This document shows positions 1 to 6,764 of a stretch of DNA of 22,457 bases, piece after piece. Each line of letters begins with the position of its first letter. Position 1 is the stretch's first letter. A model generated the notes under the pieces. It had not been told where the DNA came from. It searched no databases and saw only the letters and a program-made list of their open reading frames with translations. Made by a program: the position numbers and the translations under genes. Source of the stretch: an uncultured Synergistales bacterium (lineage in GTDB: Bacteria; Synergistota; Synergistia; Synergistales; Aminobacteriaceae); the NCBI GenBank assembly GCA_905233335.1, contig CAJOED010000004.1, positions 1-22,457 of the forward strand, read 5' to 3'.

Positions 1-14
1 ACGCACTCACTACC

Positions 15-782
15 TCACGCAAGAAAAACCCCTCCCACTACTGCCGCACACACGACAACGCTTACAGTGTCAACCTTGCGCCATACCAGAGGTTTACGCC
101 GTGTACGTCCTGCACCGCCCTCATAGCCGCGAGCCTCCATCGCAACAGCTATCTCGTCAGCCCTCCTGAATATGATTATGAATAACGGTATCAGAACAGG
201 AAAAAACGCCTTCACACGCTGAAAAATATTCCCCTGATCCAGTCTAGCACCACGCGACAACTGCGCACGCATAATCTTATCGGCTTCCTGCATCAACAAC
301 GGAATAAAACGTAACGCCATACCTATCATCATTGCGCTCTCGTGTGCCGGGAACTTGTACTTTTCGAGCGGCCGCAATAATGCATCAAGTCCGTCTGCAA
401 GTTCAAGGGGGGCAGTTGTTAGTGGCAGCATCACCGCAAACAGCATGAGCACAAGCAGTCTTGATGACGTGAAGAACGCCGAATACAGAGCAACGTAAAG
501 CCCTTTCGTGAAGTACGACACTATCAGGTTGAACAGGAACGTGAAAACCACGAGGAACAGCACCGGCCTAGCTGACTGAAGCACAATGCGCCACGAGATT
601 TTCGACGTATACACCACCGCAATTAATACTCCCGTCCACAGAGCAAGCCCCCAGAGAGTTTGTGCCGGGAAAACAGCCGATATGACCAGCAGGAACGAGA
701 ATAATTTTGCGCGCGGGTCCAACTTGTGAATGAATGAGCCTGTCGGGATATACTGACCTAAATTTATGTTCGTGAAATACAT
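15..782 (-). CDS. ecfT: ECF transporter transmembrane component EcfT
   Basis: EcfT is the membrane scaffold of energy-coupling factor importers; it links the ATPase pair to exchangeable vitamin- or metal-binding S-components. The 255-residue protein has several hydrophobic segments (roughly residues 25-60, 70-120, 190-205 and a C-terminal one at 236-255). Two short motifs lie in the cytoplasmic coupling region: SRG at 176-178 and ARG at 217-219, the signature used to bind the two ATPases. The ATG start has a GAGGA ribosome site inside ecfA and overlaps ecfA by 19 nt, so translation is probably coupled. The gene is complete, with a TGA stop 14 nt from the window edge. The substrate cannot be told, because no S-component is in view. 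Confidence 0.93.
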   Translation of the reverse strand: MYFTNINLGQYIPTGSFIHKLDPRAKLFSFLLVISAVFPAQTLWGLALWTGVLIAVVYTSKISWRIVLQSARPVLFLVVFTFLFNLIVSYFTKGLYVALYSAFFTSSRLLVLMLFAVMLPLTTAPLELADGLDALLRPLEKYKFPAHESAMMIGMALRFIPLLMQEADKIMRAQLSRGARLDQGNIFQRVKAFFPVLIPLFIIIFRRADEIAVAMEARGYEGGAGRTRRKPLVWRKVDTVSVVVCAAVVGGVFLA

Positions 783-2437
783 GATATAAATTCCTCGTAA
801 TTATAGAGAAGGGGGAAATTCTGCCGCGATTTTCTCATCTCCGCCGATATTCGCAGAACGTCCGGCCATGCTTCAGGCTCAAGCGTGCTCATGAGGTCTT
901 CAAGAACTTCACGGGGTGCGCCTTCTTTGAGGTTTTCGCCGTTCCTCAAGATTAATATTCTGTCGCTGTAGTTCAGAGCCATATTCAGGTCGTGCGTAAT
1001 CGTTATGACAGTCCGTCCCTCATCGCGTAAACGTCCGAGCATTGCGAGAATTTTCCGCTGGTATGAAGCATCAAGTCCCGCAAGAGGCTCATCAAGCACC
1101 ACGCATTCAGGCTTGGCCGCAAGTACTGACGCAATCGCTACGAGTCTGCGTTCACCGCCGGAAAGAGCTATGGGGTTTCTGTTGAGGAAGTTTGCGGGGA
1201 GGCTCACGCATTCGAGGCCGTAAATTACAGCGTCGTCGAGTTCATGACCCCTGAAACCGGCATTTTTCGGTGCAAACGCAAGCTCCTCTTTCACTGTCGG
1301 CGAGAATAACTGGTCTTCCGGGTGCTGAAACACCAACCCGACTTTCTGCCGCAATTCGTGAACTTCCTCACCCTTTTGTGCTATCGGCCTGCCCTCAAAG
1401 TATATTTGTCCCTTCTGTATCCTGTAGAGTGCGTTCAAGTGCTGCACGAGGGTTGATTTCCCGCTCCCCGTCCTGCCTATTATCGACAGCCACTGACCCG
1501 CCCGGAAATCAGCATTAATATTCTTGAGCGCGTAATTCTTGTCATCGTACATGAACGATAAATTCTCTATCCTGAACTTTTCTGCTCCTGTTGTTGTCGG
1601 GGCTGTTATTTCGTGCGGCAACGGGTTAATCTCCTCCAGCTTCATGTTGTGGCTGTGAAGAAATTTCTTTATCCTGAACTCATCGGGAAGCTCAAAGCCA
1701 AGTTCTTCTGCCTTGTCCCAAAATTCTCCCGTCGTGCCCTCCCAAACTATTTCACCTTTCGACAGCACAATTACTCTCTGTATGTCATCGAAATTTTCCG
1801 CCTCTATCTGGTGCGTAACCTGAATTATCGTCATGCCCTCCGCGTGAATTTCCCGGAGTACTCTCTCTATGTCGAGCCGTCCTTTGGGATCAAGCATTGC
1901 AGTAGCCTCATCAAGTATCAGGCAGTCAACCTTTGCCGCCAACGCCCCCGCAAGAGCCAGTCTCTGTTTCTCCCCTCCCGAAAGTGCCGACACTGAAGCC
2001 CCCTGTTTGTGCGTCATGTTCACGCGCTGAAGTGCACTGTCCACCCGTGCTTGTATCTCGTCGGAAGGCAAGCCCTGATTTTCGGGTGCAAACGCTGCAT
2101 CATCTTCCACCATTGCCGCAACAATCTGGTTTTCGGGATCCTGAAACACCATGCCGATTGTCCCGCGCAATTCCCGGAACTTTATATCCCGAATGTCTGT
2201 GCCGTTCACAAAGCATGAGCCTTCATCGGGGTATTGCAGGCCGCCGAGAATTTTCACGAGCGTAGATTTTCCGCTTCCGTTATGGCCGAGTATCGCTACA
2301 CGTTCGCCCTTGTCCACAAAAAACGAGACGGCCTTCAAAGCTCGTCCCGTATGTTTTGCGTCGTATGAGAACGAAACAGAACGCACCTCGATTAACGGTA
2401 CATTATGCTTTCTCCTGTTCACGTTCAACAAGCTCAA
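764..2437 (-). CDS. ecfA: Fused dual ECF transporter ATPase (EcfA1-EcfA2 in one chain)
   Basis: Two complete ABC ATPase domains sit in one 557-residue protein. Domain 1 has Walker A GHNGSGKST (51-59), Q-loop FQDPENQ (98-104), signature LSGGE (152-156), Walker B ending LDE (about 175-177) and H-loop His209. Domain 2 has Walker A GRTGSGKST (321-329), Q-loop FQHPEDQ (370-376), LSGGE (425-429), Walker B LDE (448-450) and H-loop His482. Both sites keep their catalytic Glu and His, so both look active. Most bacteria encode these as two genes, EcfA1 and EcfA2. The start is uncertain: no in-frame ATG exists near the expected N-terminus, so the range uses the most upstream TTG, overlapping rplQ by 35 nt; GTG at 2422 is an alternative. 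The ATG with the proper ribosome site (2403) is out of frame. Confidence 0.9.
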   Translation of the reverse strand: MSLLNVNRRKHNVPLIEVRSVSFSYDAKHTGRALKAVSFFVDKGERVAILGHNGSGKSTLVKILGGLQYPDEGSCFVNGTDIRDIKFRELRGTIGMVFQDPENQIVAAMVEDDAAFAPENQGLPSDEIQARVDSALQRVNMTHKQGASVSALSGGEKQRLALAGALAAKVDCLILDEATAMLDPKGRLDIERVLREIHAEGMTIIQVTHQIEAENFDDIQRVIVLSKGEIVWEGTTGEFWDKAEELGFELPDEFRIKKFLHSHNMKLEEINPLPHEITAPTTTGAEKFRIENLSFMYDDKNYALKNINADFRAGQWLSIIGRTGSGKSTLVQHLNALYRIQKGQIYFEGRPIAQKGEEVHELRQKVGLVFQHPEDQLFSPTVKEELAFAPKNAGFRGHELDDAVIYGLECVSLPANFLNRNPIALSGGERRLVAIASVLAAKPECVVLDEPLAGLDASYQRKILAMLGRLRDEGRTVITITHDLNMALNYSDRILILRNGENLKEGAPREVLEDLMSTLEPEAWPDVLRISAEMRKSRQNFPLLYNYEEFISCISRT

Positions 2438-2777
2438 TCACTGCCATCGGTGAGCCGTCGCCTTTTCTCGCGCCCAGCTTCACAATCCTCGTATAGCCGC
2501 CCTTGTCGAAATTCTTATACTTGGGTGCTATCTCCTGAAATAATTTCGTTGCCGCCTGTTTGTGTGGCATCCTCGAAAATACTACGCGTATATCATGGAC
2601 GCTTCCCCCACGTGCACGCGTAATTAATTTTTCAGCAACACGACGTAATTCTTTGGCTCTCGTTATTGTCGTCGTAATGCTCCCTTTCAGGAACAGACTC
2701 GCCGCCATGTTTCCGAGCATTAACTTTCTGTGGCTTCCGTAGCGGCCAAGTGTCCTATGGTCTACATGATGTCTCAA
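2403..2777 (-). CDS. rplQ: 50S ribosomal protein L17
   Basis: L17 is a large-subunit protein near the exit-tunnel side of 23S rRNA. The 124-residue chain begins MRHHVDHRTLGR and continues with the family block around SHRKLMLGNMA, and has the usual short-form bacterial length. It starts with TTG, read as Met, preceded by a strong GGAGGTG ribosome site. It follows rpoA by 19 nt and closes the alpha operon as in most bacteria. Its last codons contain an AGGAG sequence and its TAA stop overlaps an ATG (TAATG), a coupling arrangement for the next gene; that ATG is out of frame with ecfA. Confidence 0.97.
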   Translation of the reverse strand: MRHHVDHRTLGRYGSHRKLMLGNMAASLFLKGSITTTITRAKELRRVAEKLITRARGGSVHDIRVVFSRMPHKQAATKLFQEIAPKYKNFDKGGYTRIVKLGARKGDGSPMAVIELVEREQEKA

Positions 2778-2796
2778 TTACCAAACACCTCCTTGA

Positions 2797-3927
2797 TTAT
2801 TCTTCCGTTGATGTTTCCTGCTGTTCTGATTCTGTTTCTGATGTTTCTGCTTCTTCCGGCTCTGTGTCGTCCGGCTCCGGCTGTTTCTCTGTATGCGCTG
2901 ATTTCGGGTCAGGTGCTTTCAGGGCATAACCCAAACTTGAGAGTCTCTGCTCAATTTCTGTCAGTGAGATTTTGCCGAGATTGCGGATTTTCAGCAGGTC
3001 GTCGCGTGATTTCTGCAACAGATCCCCGATCGTCTGAATGCCGCCCCTCAACAAACAATTTTCGCTCCTGATAGAGAGTTCGAGTTCGTGAATCGGGTGT
3101 GAGAACTGTTCTGTGTTCTCCGGCTTGGGCTGTTCTTCCTGCACCGGCTCTTCTTCGGGAACTTCCACCACTCTGCTGACCTGCGGAGCTGTACCAACTG
3201 TGTCGGCAATCTGTCCGAAGTAGTCCTGCGCAATCCGTGAGGCTTCACCGACAGCTTCTTCCGGCGAAACTGCACCGTTCGTCCAGACCTCAATAATCAG
3301 ACGCTCGTAATCTATGCTCTGACCCACTCTTGCCGGCTCTATCTCGTAGTTCACGCGCGTAACGGGTGAGAATATCGCGTCCGCAAGCATAGCGTCAACA
3401 GGTAACGGGGGCTGTGCAGGTCTTTCACGTTCTGCAGAAAGATAACCGACTCCCTGTTCTACGTAAATCTCCATTAAGAGATGTGCGCCCGGTTCGAGAG
3501 TGCATAAAATTCCGTCCCCGAAAAACTCGAAATCATTATCCCAAGGCATGTCCTTTGCGGTGATGACTCCGGGATTTTCCGCCCGCGTGAAAAAGTCTTT
3601 GGGCAGGTCATCAGAATCAAGCGTGATAATCTTGAAGCCGTCAGCGTTGAGTTCTACGTTTTCGGTCTTGGCCTTTATGGGAATGTGCTTCAAGTTCATG
3701 AGTATCTCGATAACGTCCTCACGAACTCCCTTAATCGTGCTGAACTCATGCAGTACTCCGTCAATGCGCACAGCCGTAACAGCCGCACCCCTTATCGACG
3801 ACAGCAGCAAACGCCTTAATGCATTTCCGAGCGTATCACCATAGCCGCGCTCTAACGGCTCAAGGAACAACCTTCCGTAATCCTGAGATTTTTCCTCAAT
3901 ATAAACTTTGAATCTTGTATTCTCCAA
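2797..3927 (-). CDS. rpoA: DNA-directed RNA polymerase subunit alpha, with acidic linker and tail
   Basis: Alpha dimerises to nucleate RNA polymerase assembly, and its C-terminal domain contacts UP elements and activators. The N-terminal domain spans about residues 1-235, including the conserved block GDTLGNALRRLLL (30-42). An acidic, Pro-rich linker follows (about 253-274), then a C-terminal domain (about 280-338) that keeps Arg287, Asn290 and Cys291, matching E. coli Arg265, Asn268 and Cys269, the UP-element contacts. The chain is 376 residues, clearly longer than the usual 310-330. The excess is the linker plus a 38-residue tail with about 15 acidic residues. The start is TTG with an AAGGAG site. 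It follows rpsK directly; rpsD, usual at this spot, is missing. Confidence 0.97.
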   Translation of the reverse strand: MENTRFKVYIEEKSQDYGRLFLEPLERGYGDTLGNALRRLLLSSIRGAAVTAVRIDGVLHEFSTIKGVREDVIEILMNLKHIPIKAKTENVELNADGFKIITLDSDDLPKDFFTRAENPGVITAKDMPWDNDFEFFGDGILCTLEPGAHLLMEIYVEQGVGYLSAERERPAQPPLPVDAMLADAIFSPVTRVNYEIEPARVGQSIDYERLIIEVWTNGAVSPEEAVGEASRIAQDYFGQIADTVGTAPQVSRVVEVPEEEPVQEEQPKPENTEQFSHPIHELELSIRSENCLLRGGIQTIGDLLQKSRDDLLKIRNLGKISLTEIEQRLSSLGYALKAPDPKSAHTEKQPEPDDTEPEEAETSETESEQQETSTEE

Positions 3928-3956
3928 ATTTCAGGATCTCCTTTTCAGACAAAAAA

Positions 3957-4355
3957 TTATACGCGTCTCCTCTTTGGAGGTCTGCACCCGTTGTGCGGAA
4001 TAGGAGTTGCGTCCTTGATTAAGTTCACCTGCAGTCCTGCCGCCTGTAACGCACGAATTGCGCTCTCACGTCCAGGACCGGGACCTTTGACGACGACATC
4101 GATCTCCTGCATTCCCTGATCCTGCGCAATTTTCGCCACCTGCTGTGCCGCTATCTGTGCCGCAAAAGGTGTTGACTTCCTCGCGCCCTTGAAGCCGACG
4201 TTGCCGCCGCTCGCCCACGAGAGAATGTTCCCGCCCTTATCGCTGATGCACAATATCGTGTTGTTGAACGTCGAATATATGTGCGCCACTCCATAAGCTA
4301 TATTTTTCTTTTCGCGCCTTTTGCCTTTACGAGCCTGCGCTGTTCTCTTTGCCAA
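3957..4355 (-). CDS. rpsK: 30S ribosomal protein S11
   Basis: S11 lies on the 30S platform next to the E-site mRNA path. The 132-residue protein shows the family blocks HIYSTFNNTI, ASGGNVGFKGARKSTPFAAQ, VKGPGPGRESAIRAL and the C-terminal PHNGCRPPKRRRV, at the normal length. The start is TTG, read as Met, with a GGAGGT site 9 nt upstream; no ATG is available in frame. It lies 20 nt after rpsM and 29 nt before rpoA. Confidence 0.97.
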   Translation of the reverse strand: MAKRTAQARKGKRREKKNIAYGVAHIYSTFNNTILCISDKGGNILSWASGGNVGFKGARKSTPFAAQIAAQQVAKIAQDQGMQEIDVVVKGPGPGRESAIRALQAAGLQVNLIKDATPIPHNGCRPPKRRRV

Positions 4356-4375
4356 CTTTCACTTACCTCCTGCAA

Positions 4376-4753
4376 TTATTTCGTGGCCATCTTCTTGTTC
4401 GCAACTGTCCTTCTCGGGCCTTTGCGAGTTCTTGCGTTGGTCTTTGTGCGCTGTCCTCTTACGGGAAGACCGAGACGATGACGCGTCCCCCTGTAGCACC
4501 CTATATCAATCAAACGCTTGATGTTCATTGATATTTCGCGCCGTAAATCTCCCTCGACCTTGTGATTGTCTTCAATCTCACGACGGAGCTTCTGTGTGTC
4601 TGCCTCGCTGAGGTCTTTTACCCTCGTGTCAGGATTTACGCCCGTCGTAGCAAGAATTTTCTGTGCTGTCTTGAGGCCGATCCCGAAAATGTACGTTAAG
4701 CCGATTTCTATGCGTTTCTCTCTCGGCAGGTCTACTCCTGCAATACGTGCCAT
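4376..4753 (-). CDS. rpsM: 30S ribosomal protein S13
   Basis: S13 sits in the 30S head, touches the P-site tRNA with its C-terminal tail and forms a bridge to the 50S. The 125-residue chain starts MARIAGVDLPREKR, has the helix-hairpin-helix region around TYIFGIGLKTAQKIL, and ends in the basic tail with RGQRTKTNARTRKGPRR. I place the start at the ATG at 4753. An upstream in-frame GTG at 4774 would run straight through the AGGAGGT ribosome site and add residues alien to the family. The site itself overlaps the last codons and stop of rpmJ. Confidence 0.97.
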   Translation of the reverse strand: MARIAGVDLPREKRIEIGLTYIFGIGLKTAQKILATTGVNPDTRVKDLSEADTQKLRREIEDNHKVEGDLRREISMNIKRLIDIGCYRGTRHRLGLPVRGQRTKTNARTRKGPRRTVANKKMATK

Positions 4754-4760
4754 GTGCTTA

Positions 4761-4886
4761 TTACCTCCTGACACCCTGACGCTGTTTATGTCTTGGATTG
4801 CGCGAGCATATCACACGCACAACACCATGACGGCGGATTACTCTGCAAAATTCACAAATAGGCTTTACTGAAGGCCCTACTTTCAT
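4761..4886 (-). CDS. rpmJ: 50S ribosomal protein L36
   Basis: This small gene encodes 41 residues beginning MKVGPSVKPICEFCRVIRR. L36 is a zinc-binding protein packed against 23S rRNA. All four metal ligands of the canonical (zinc) form are present: Cys11, Cys14, Cys27 and His33, within the end block NPRHKQRQG. The protein has three extra residues (VRR) after the usual terminal Gly; their AGG AGG codons are at the same time the ribosome site for rpsM. Two TAA stops follow in tandem. Its own ribosome site is AGGTGA, and it lies 17 nt downstream of infA, the normal order. Confidence 0.96.
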   Translation of the reverse strand: MKVGPSVKPICEFCRVIRRHGVVRVICSRNPRHKQRQGVRR

Positions 4887-4903
4887 TTTTCTATCACCTG
4901 AAT

Positions 4904-5134
4904 TTATTTGTATCTGTATATTATTCTCCCGCGTGTCAAGTCGTATGGGGAGATCTCTACAAGCACCTTATCACCTGGCAATATCCTGATGAAGTGCATT
5001 CTCATTTTTCCGCTGACATGAGCCAGTACTCTGTGCCCGTTCTCAAGCTCAACCCTGAACATCGCGTTCGGCAACGGTTCAGAGATTACGCCCTTTACTT
5101 CGATTACGTCCTCTTTGCCGGAATTATTCGCCAT
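4904..5134 (-). CDS. infA: Translation initiation factor IF-1
   Basis: IF-1 binds the 30S A site during initiation and helps IF-2 and IF-3 select the start. The 76-residue protein is a single S1-like OB fold: KEDVIEVKG, then LPNAMFRVELENGHRVLAHV, SGKMR, RILPGDKV and the end block SPYDLTRGRIIYRYK. It is about four residues longer than the common 72-residue form, at the N-terminus (MANNSGKED). The ATG start overlaps the upstream KOW gene by 11 nt, which suggests coupled translation. Confidence 0.97.
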   Translation of the reverse strand: MANNSGKEDVIEVKGVISEPLPNAMFRVELENGHRVLAHVSGKMRMHFIRILPGDKVLVEISPYDLTRGRIIYRYK

Positions 5135-5390
5135 TAATTCCTACGCTCCTGTAAAAAAATCCCGCGTCAATGTTTTGACCTGCCTTTATGTGTTCTAATA
5201 ATTCTTCTGCGCATTTTGATGTCGGTTGAAGATGTTTTGCGTTTTTCTTTTTCGGGCTGTTCACGTTGTGTTTCGGCGGCCTGATGAGAGCAACTCTTCC
5301 GTCCTGCTCAAAGCCTGACACCACGTAAATCAATCCCGCATCTTTTCCCTGCCGTGAGATAACTATCTGTGCTAAAGAAAGCTCTGCCAA
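5124..5390 (-). CDS. KOW domain-containing (L14e-like) RNA-binding protein
   Basis: This 88-residue protein has an N-terminal KOW/SH3-like region (about residues 5-38, with the pattern AQIVISRQGKDAGLIYVV) and then a basic segment with PKKKNAKHLQPT (46-57). Small proteins of this type, related to eukaryotic and archaeal L14e, are known between map and infA in many Clostridia and related phyla; their exact role on the ribosome is not established. The start is TTG, inside map, giving a 19-nt overlap, and the gene overlaps infA by 11 nt. Its place in a translation operon and its basic stretch suggest rRNA binding. The last 25 or so residues do not match a pattern I recognise. Confidence 0.85.
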   Translation of the reverse strand: MAELSLAQIVISRQGKDAGLIYVVSGFEQDGRVALIRPPKHNVNSPKKKNAKHLQPTSKCAEELLEHIKAGQNIDAGFFYRSVGINGE

Positions 5391-6151
5391 TTCGTTAATA
5401 TCTCCGGCCCGTCATCGAGAATAACAATCGAGCGTTCAAAATGTGCTGCGTCGGACTTGTCAACCGTCGAAACCGTCCATCCGTTATCTTCCGTCTTCAC
5501 ATCTTCGCGCCCGGACATAATCATAGGCTCAATAGCTATAGTCATGCCAGCCTTTAACGTCATACCCTGACCAGCCCTGCCGTAATTCGGGATCTGCGGA
5601 GCCTCGTGCATTTTCCGCCCGATGCCGTGCCCGGTGTAATCACGAACTACGCCGTAGCCCAAAGGTTTCACGTAACTTTCCACCGCGTGCCCAATGTCCC
5701 CGAGAGTGTTGCCTTTGAGGGCTTGAGCTATTGCCCTGTTGAGGGACTCCTCAGTAACTTTGAGGAGCTTCATGCGTTCCCCGCTGATTTCACCGACGGG
5801 ATAAGTGCATGCCGCGTCGCCGCAGTAACCGTTGACATACGCACCGACATCTACGCTGATTATGTCGCCTTCCTGAAGTATTCTGTCAAAGCTCGGTATT
5901 CCGTGCACAACTTCTTCATTGATGGAGGCGCAAATTGTTCCGGGAAACGGTGTCATGTCCCCGCCGGGCTTGTAGTTCTTGAAGGCCGGTATGCCGTTGT
6001 TCGCGCGTATATGTTCTTCGGCTATTCTGTCAAGCTCTCCCGTTGAAATTCCCGGACGCACAACCTCGCGCATGATGTCGAGCACTTCAGCCGTAACACG
6101 TCCGGCAATCCTCATCAACTCTATCTCTTGAGGTGTCTTAATCTTTATCAT
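5372..6151 (-). CDS. map: Methionine aminopeptidase, type I
   Basis: The enzyme removes the N-terminal Met from new proteins when the second residue is small. The 259-residue chain is the length of a type Ia enzyme without an N-terminal zinc extension. All expected metal ligands are visible: Asp101, Asp112, His175 in GHGIGRKMHE, Glu208 in AIEPM and Glu239 in HFERSIVI; His83 matches the substrate-binding histidine. The ATG overlaps the adk stop (ATGA), so the two are probably translated in a coupled way. It sits in the usual secY-adk-map order. Confidence 0.97.
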   Translation of the reverse strand: MIKIKTPQEIELMRIAGRVTAEVLDIMREVVRPGISTGELDRIAEEHIRANNGIPAFKNYKPGGDMTPFPGTICASINEEVVHGIPSFDRILQEGDIISVDVGAYVNGYCGDAACTYPVGEISGERMKLLKVTEESLNRAIAQALKGNTLGDIGHAVESYVKPLGYGVVRDYTGHGIGRKMHEAPQIPNYGRAGQGMTLKAGMTIAIEPMIMSGREDVKTEDNGWTVSTVDKSDAAHFERSIVILDDGPEILTNWQSFL

Positions 6152-6762
6152 GATTCCAGCAGTTCAAGAACGCGCCCGAAAATTTCTTCCGGCATTCCTG
6201 TAGCATCTACCTCAAGCAGTAAATTTCTTGCCCTGTAGAACTCCTCAAGTGCTTCTGTCTGTTCGTGAAATACTTTGAGGCGGCTCCGTATAGTCTGTTC
6301 GTTGTCGTCGTCTCTCCTGTAGAGTTCACCGCCGCAGACCGGGCATTTGTCGTGCTCGTGAATGTTCGTGATGTTTCCGCATTCTCTGCACACGGCACGG
6401 CTCAACAATCTTTTCACGATGTCATCATCAGCAATCTTGAAGAGAATAACGCCGTCAAGTTTCGTTTTGCCCTCAAGAAATTCTGCCTGCGGGACAGTGC
6501 GTGGAAATCCGTCGAGCATGAAGCCGTCATTTTCGCCGAACTCCGAGAGTTTTTCGCCGACCATCTTCATTACGAGTTCATCGGGGACTAACTGCCCTGC
6601 GTCCATGTACTTTTTTGCTTCGAGGCCAAGCGGCGTATTGTTCTTGAGGTTATGACGGAAAATATCGCCCGTCGAAATGTGAGCCAGGTTATGACGTTCT
6701 TTGAGGAGTACTGCCTGAGTACCTTTTCCGGCACCAGGCGCACCCAATAATACCAGCCTCAT
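6148..6762 (-). CDS. adk: Adenylate kinase, zinc-type LID
   Basis: Adenylate kinase interconverts ATP plus AMP with two ADP in the cytoplasm. The 204-residue protein has the P-loop GAPGAGKGT (7-15), the AMP-binding block DGFPRTVPQAE (84-94) and a long-form LID. The LID carries four cysteines, Cys125, Cys128, Cys140 and Cys143, so it should bind zinc as in many Gram-positive enzymes. It is somewhat shorter than the common 214-217 residues. It begins two bases after the secY stop and overlaps map by 4 nt. Confidence 0.97.
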   Translation of the reverse strand: MRLVLLGAPGAGKGTQAVLLKERHNLAHISTGDIFRHNLKNNTPLGLEAKKYMDAGQLVPDELVMKMVGEKLSEFGENDGFMLDGFPRTVPQAEFLEGKTKLDGVILFKIADDDIVKRLLSRAVCRECGNITNIHEHDKCPVCGGELYRRDDDNEQTIRSRLKVFHEQTEALEEFYRARNLLLEVDATGMPEEIFGRVLELLES

Positions 6763-6764
6763 GA

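Noticed and set aside
1..14. Possible start of the next gene (GTG after GAGGT), often truA after ecfT
   Set aside because: Only a few bases are visible, so no protein can be recognised.
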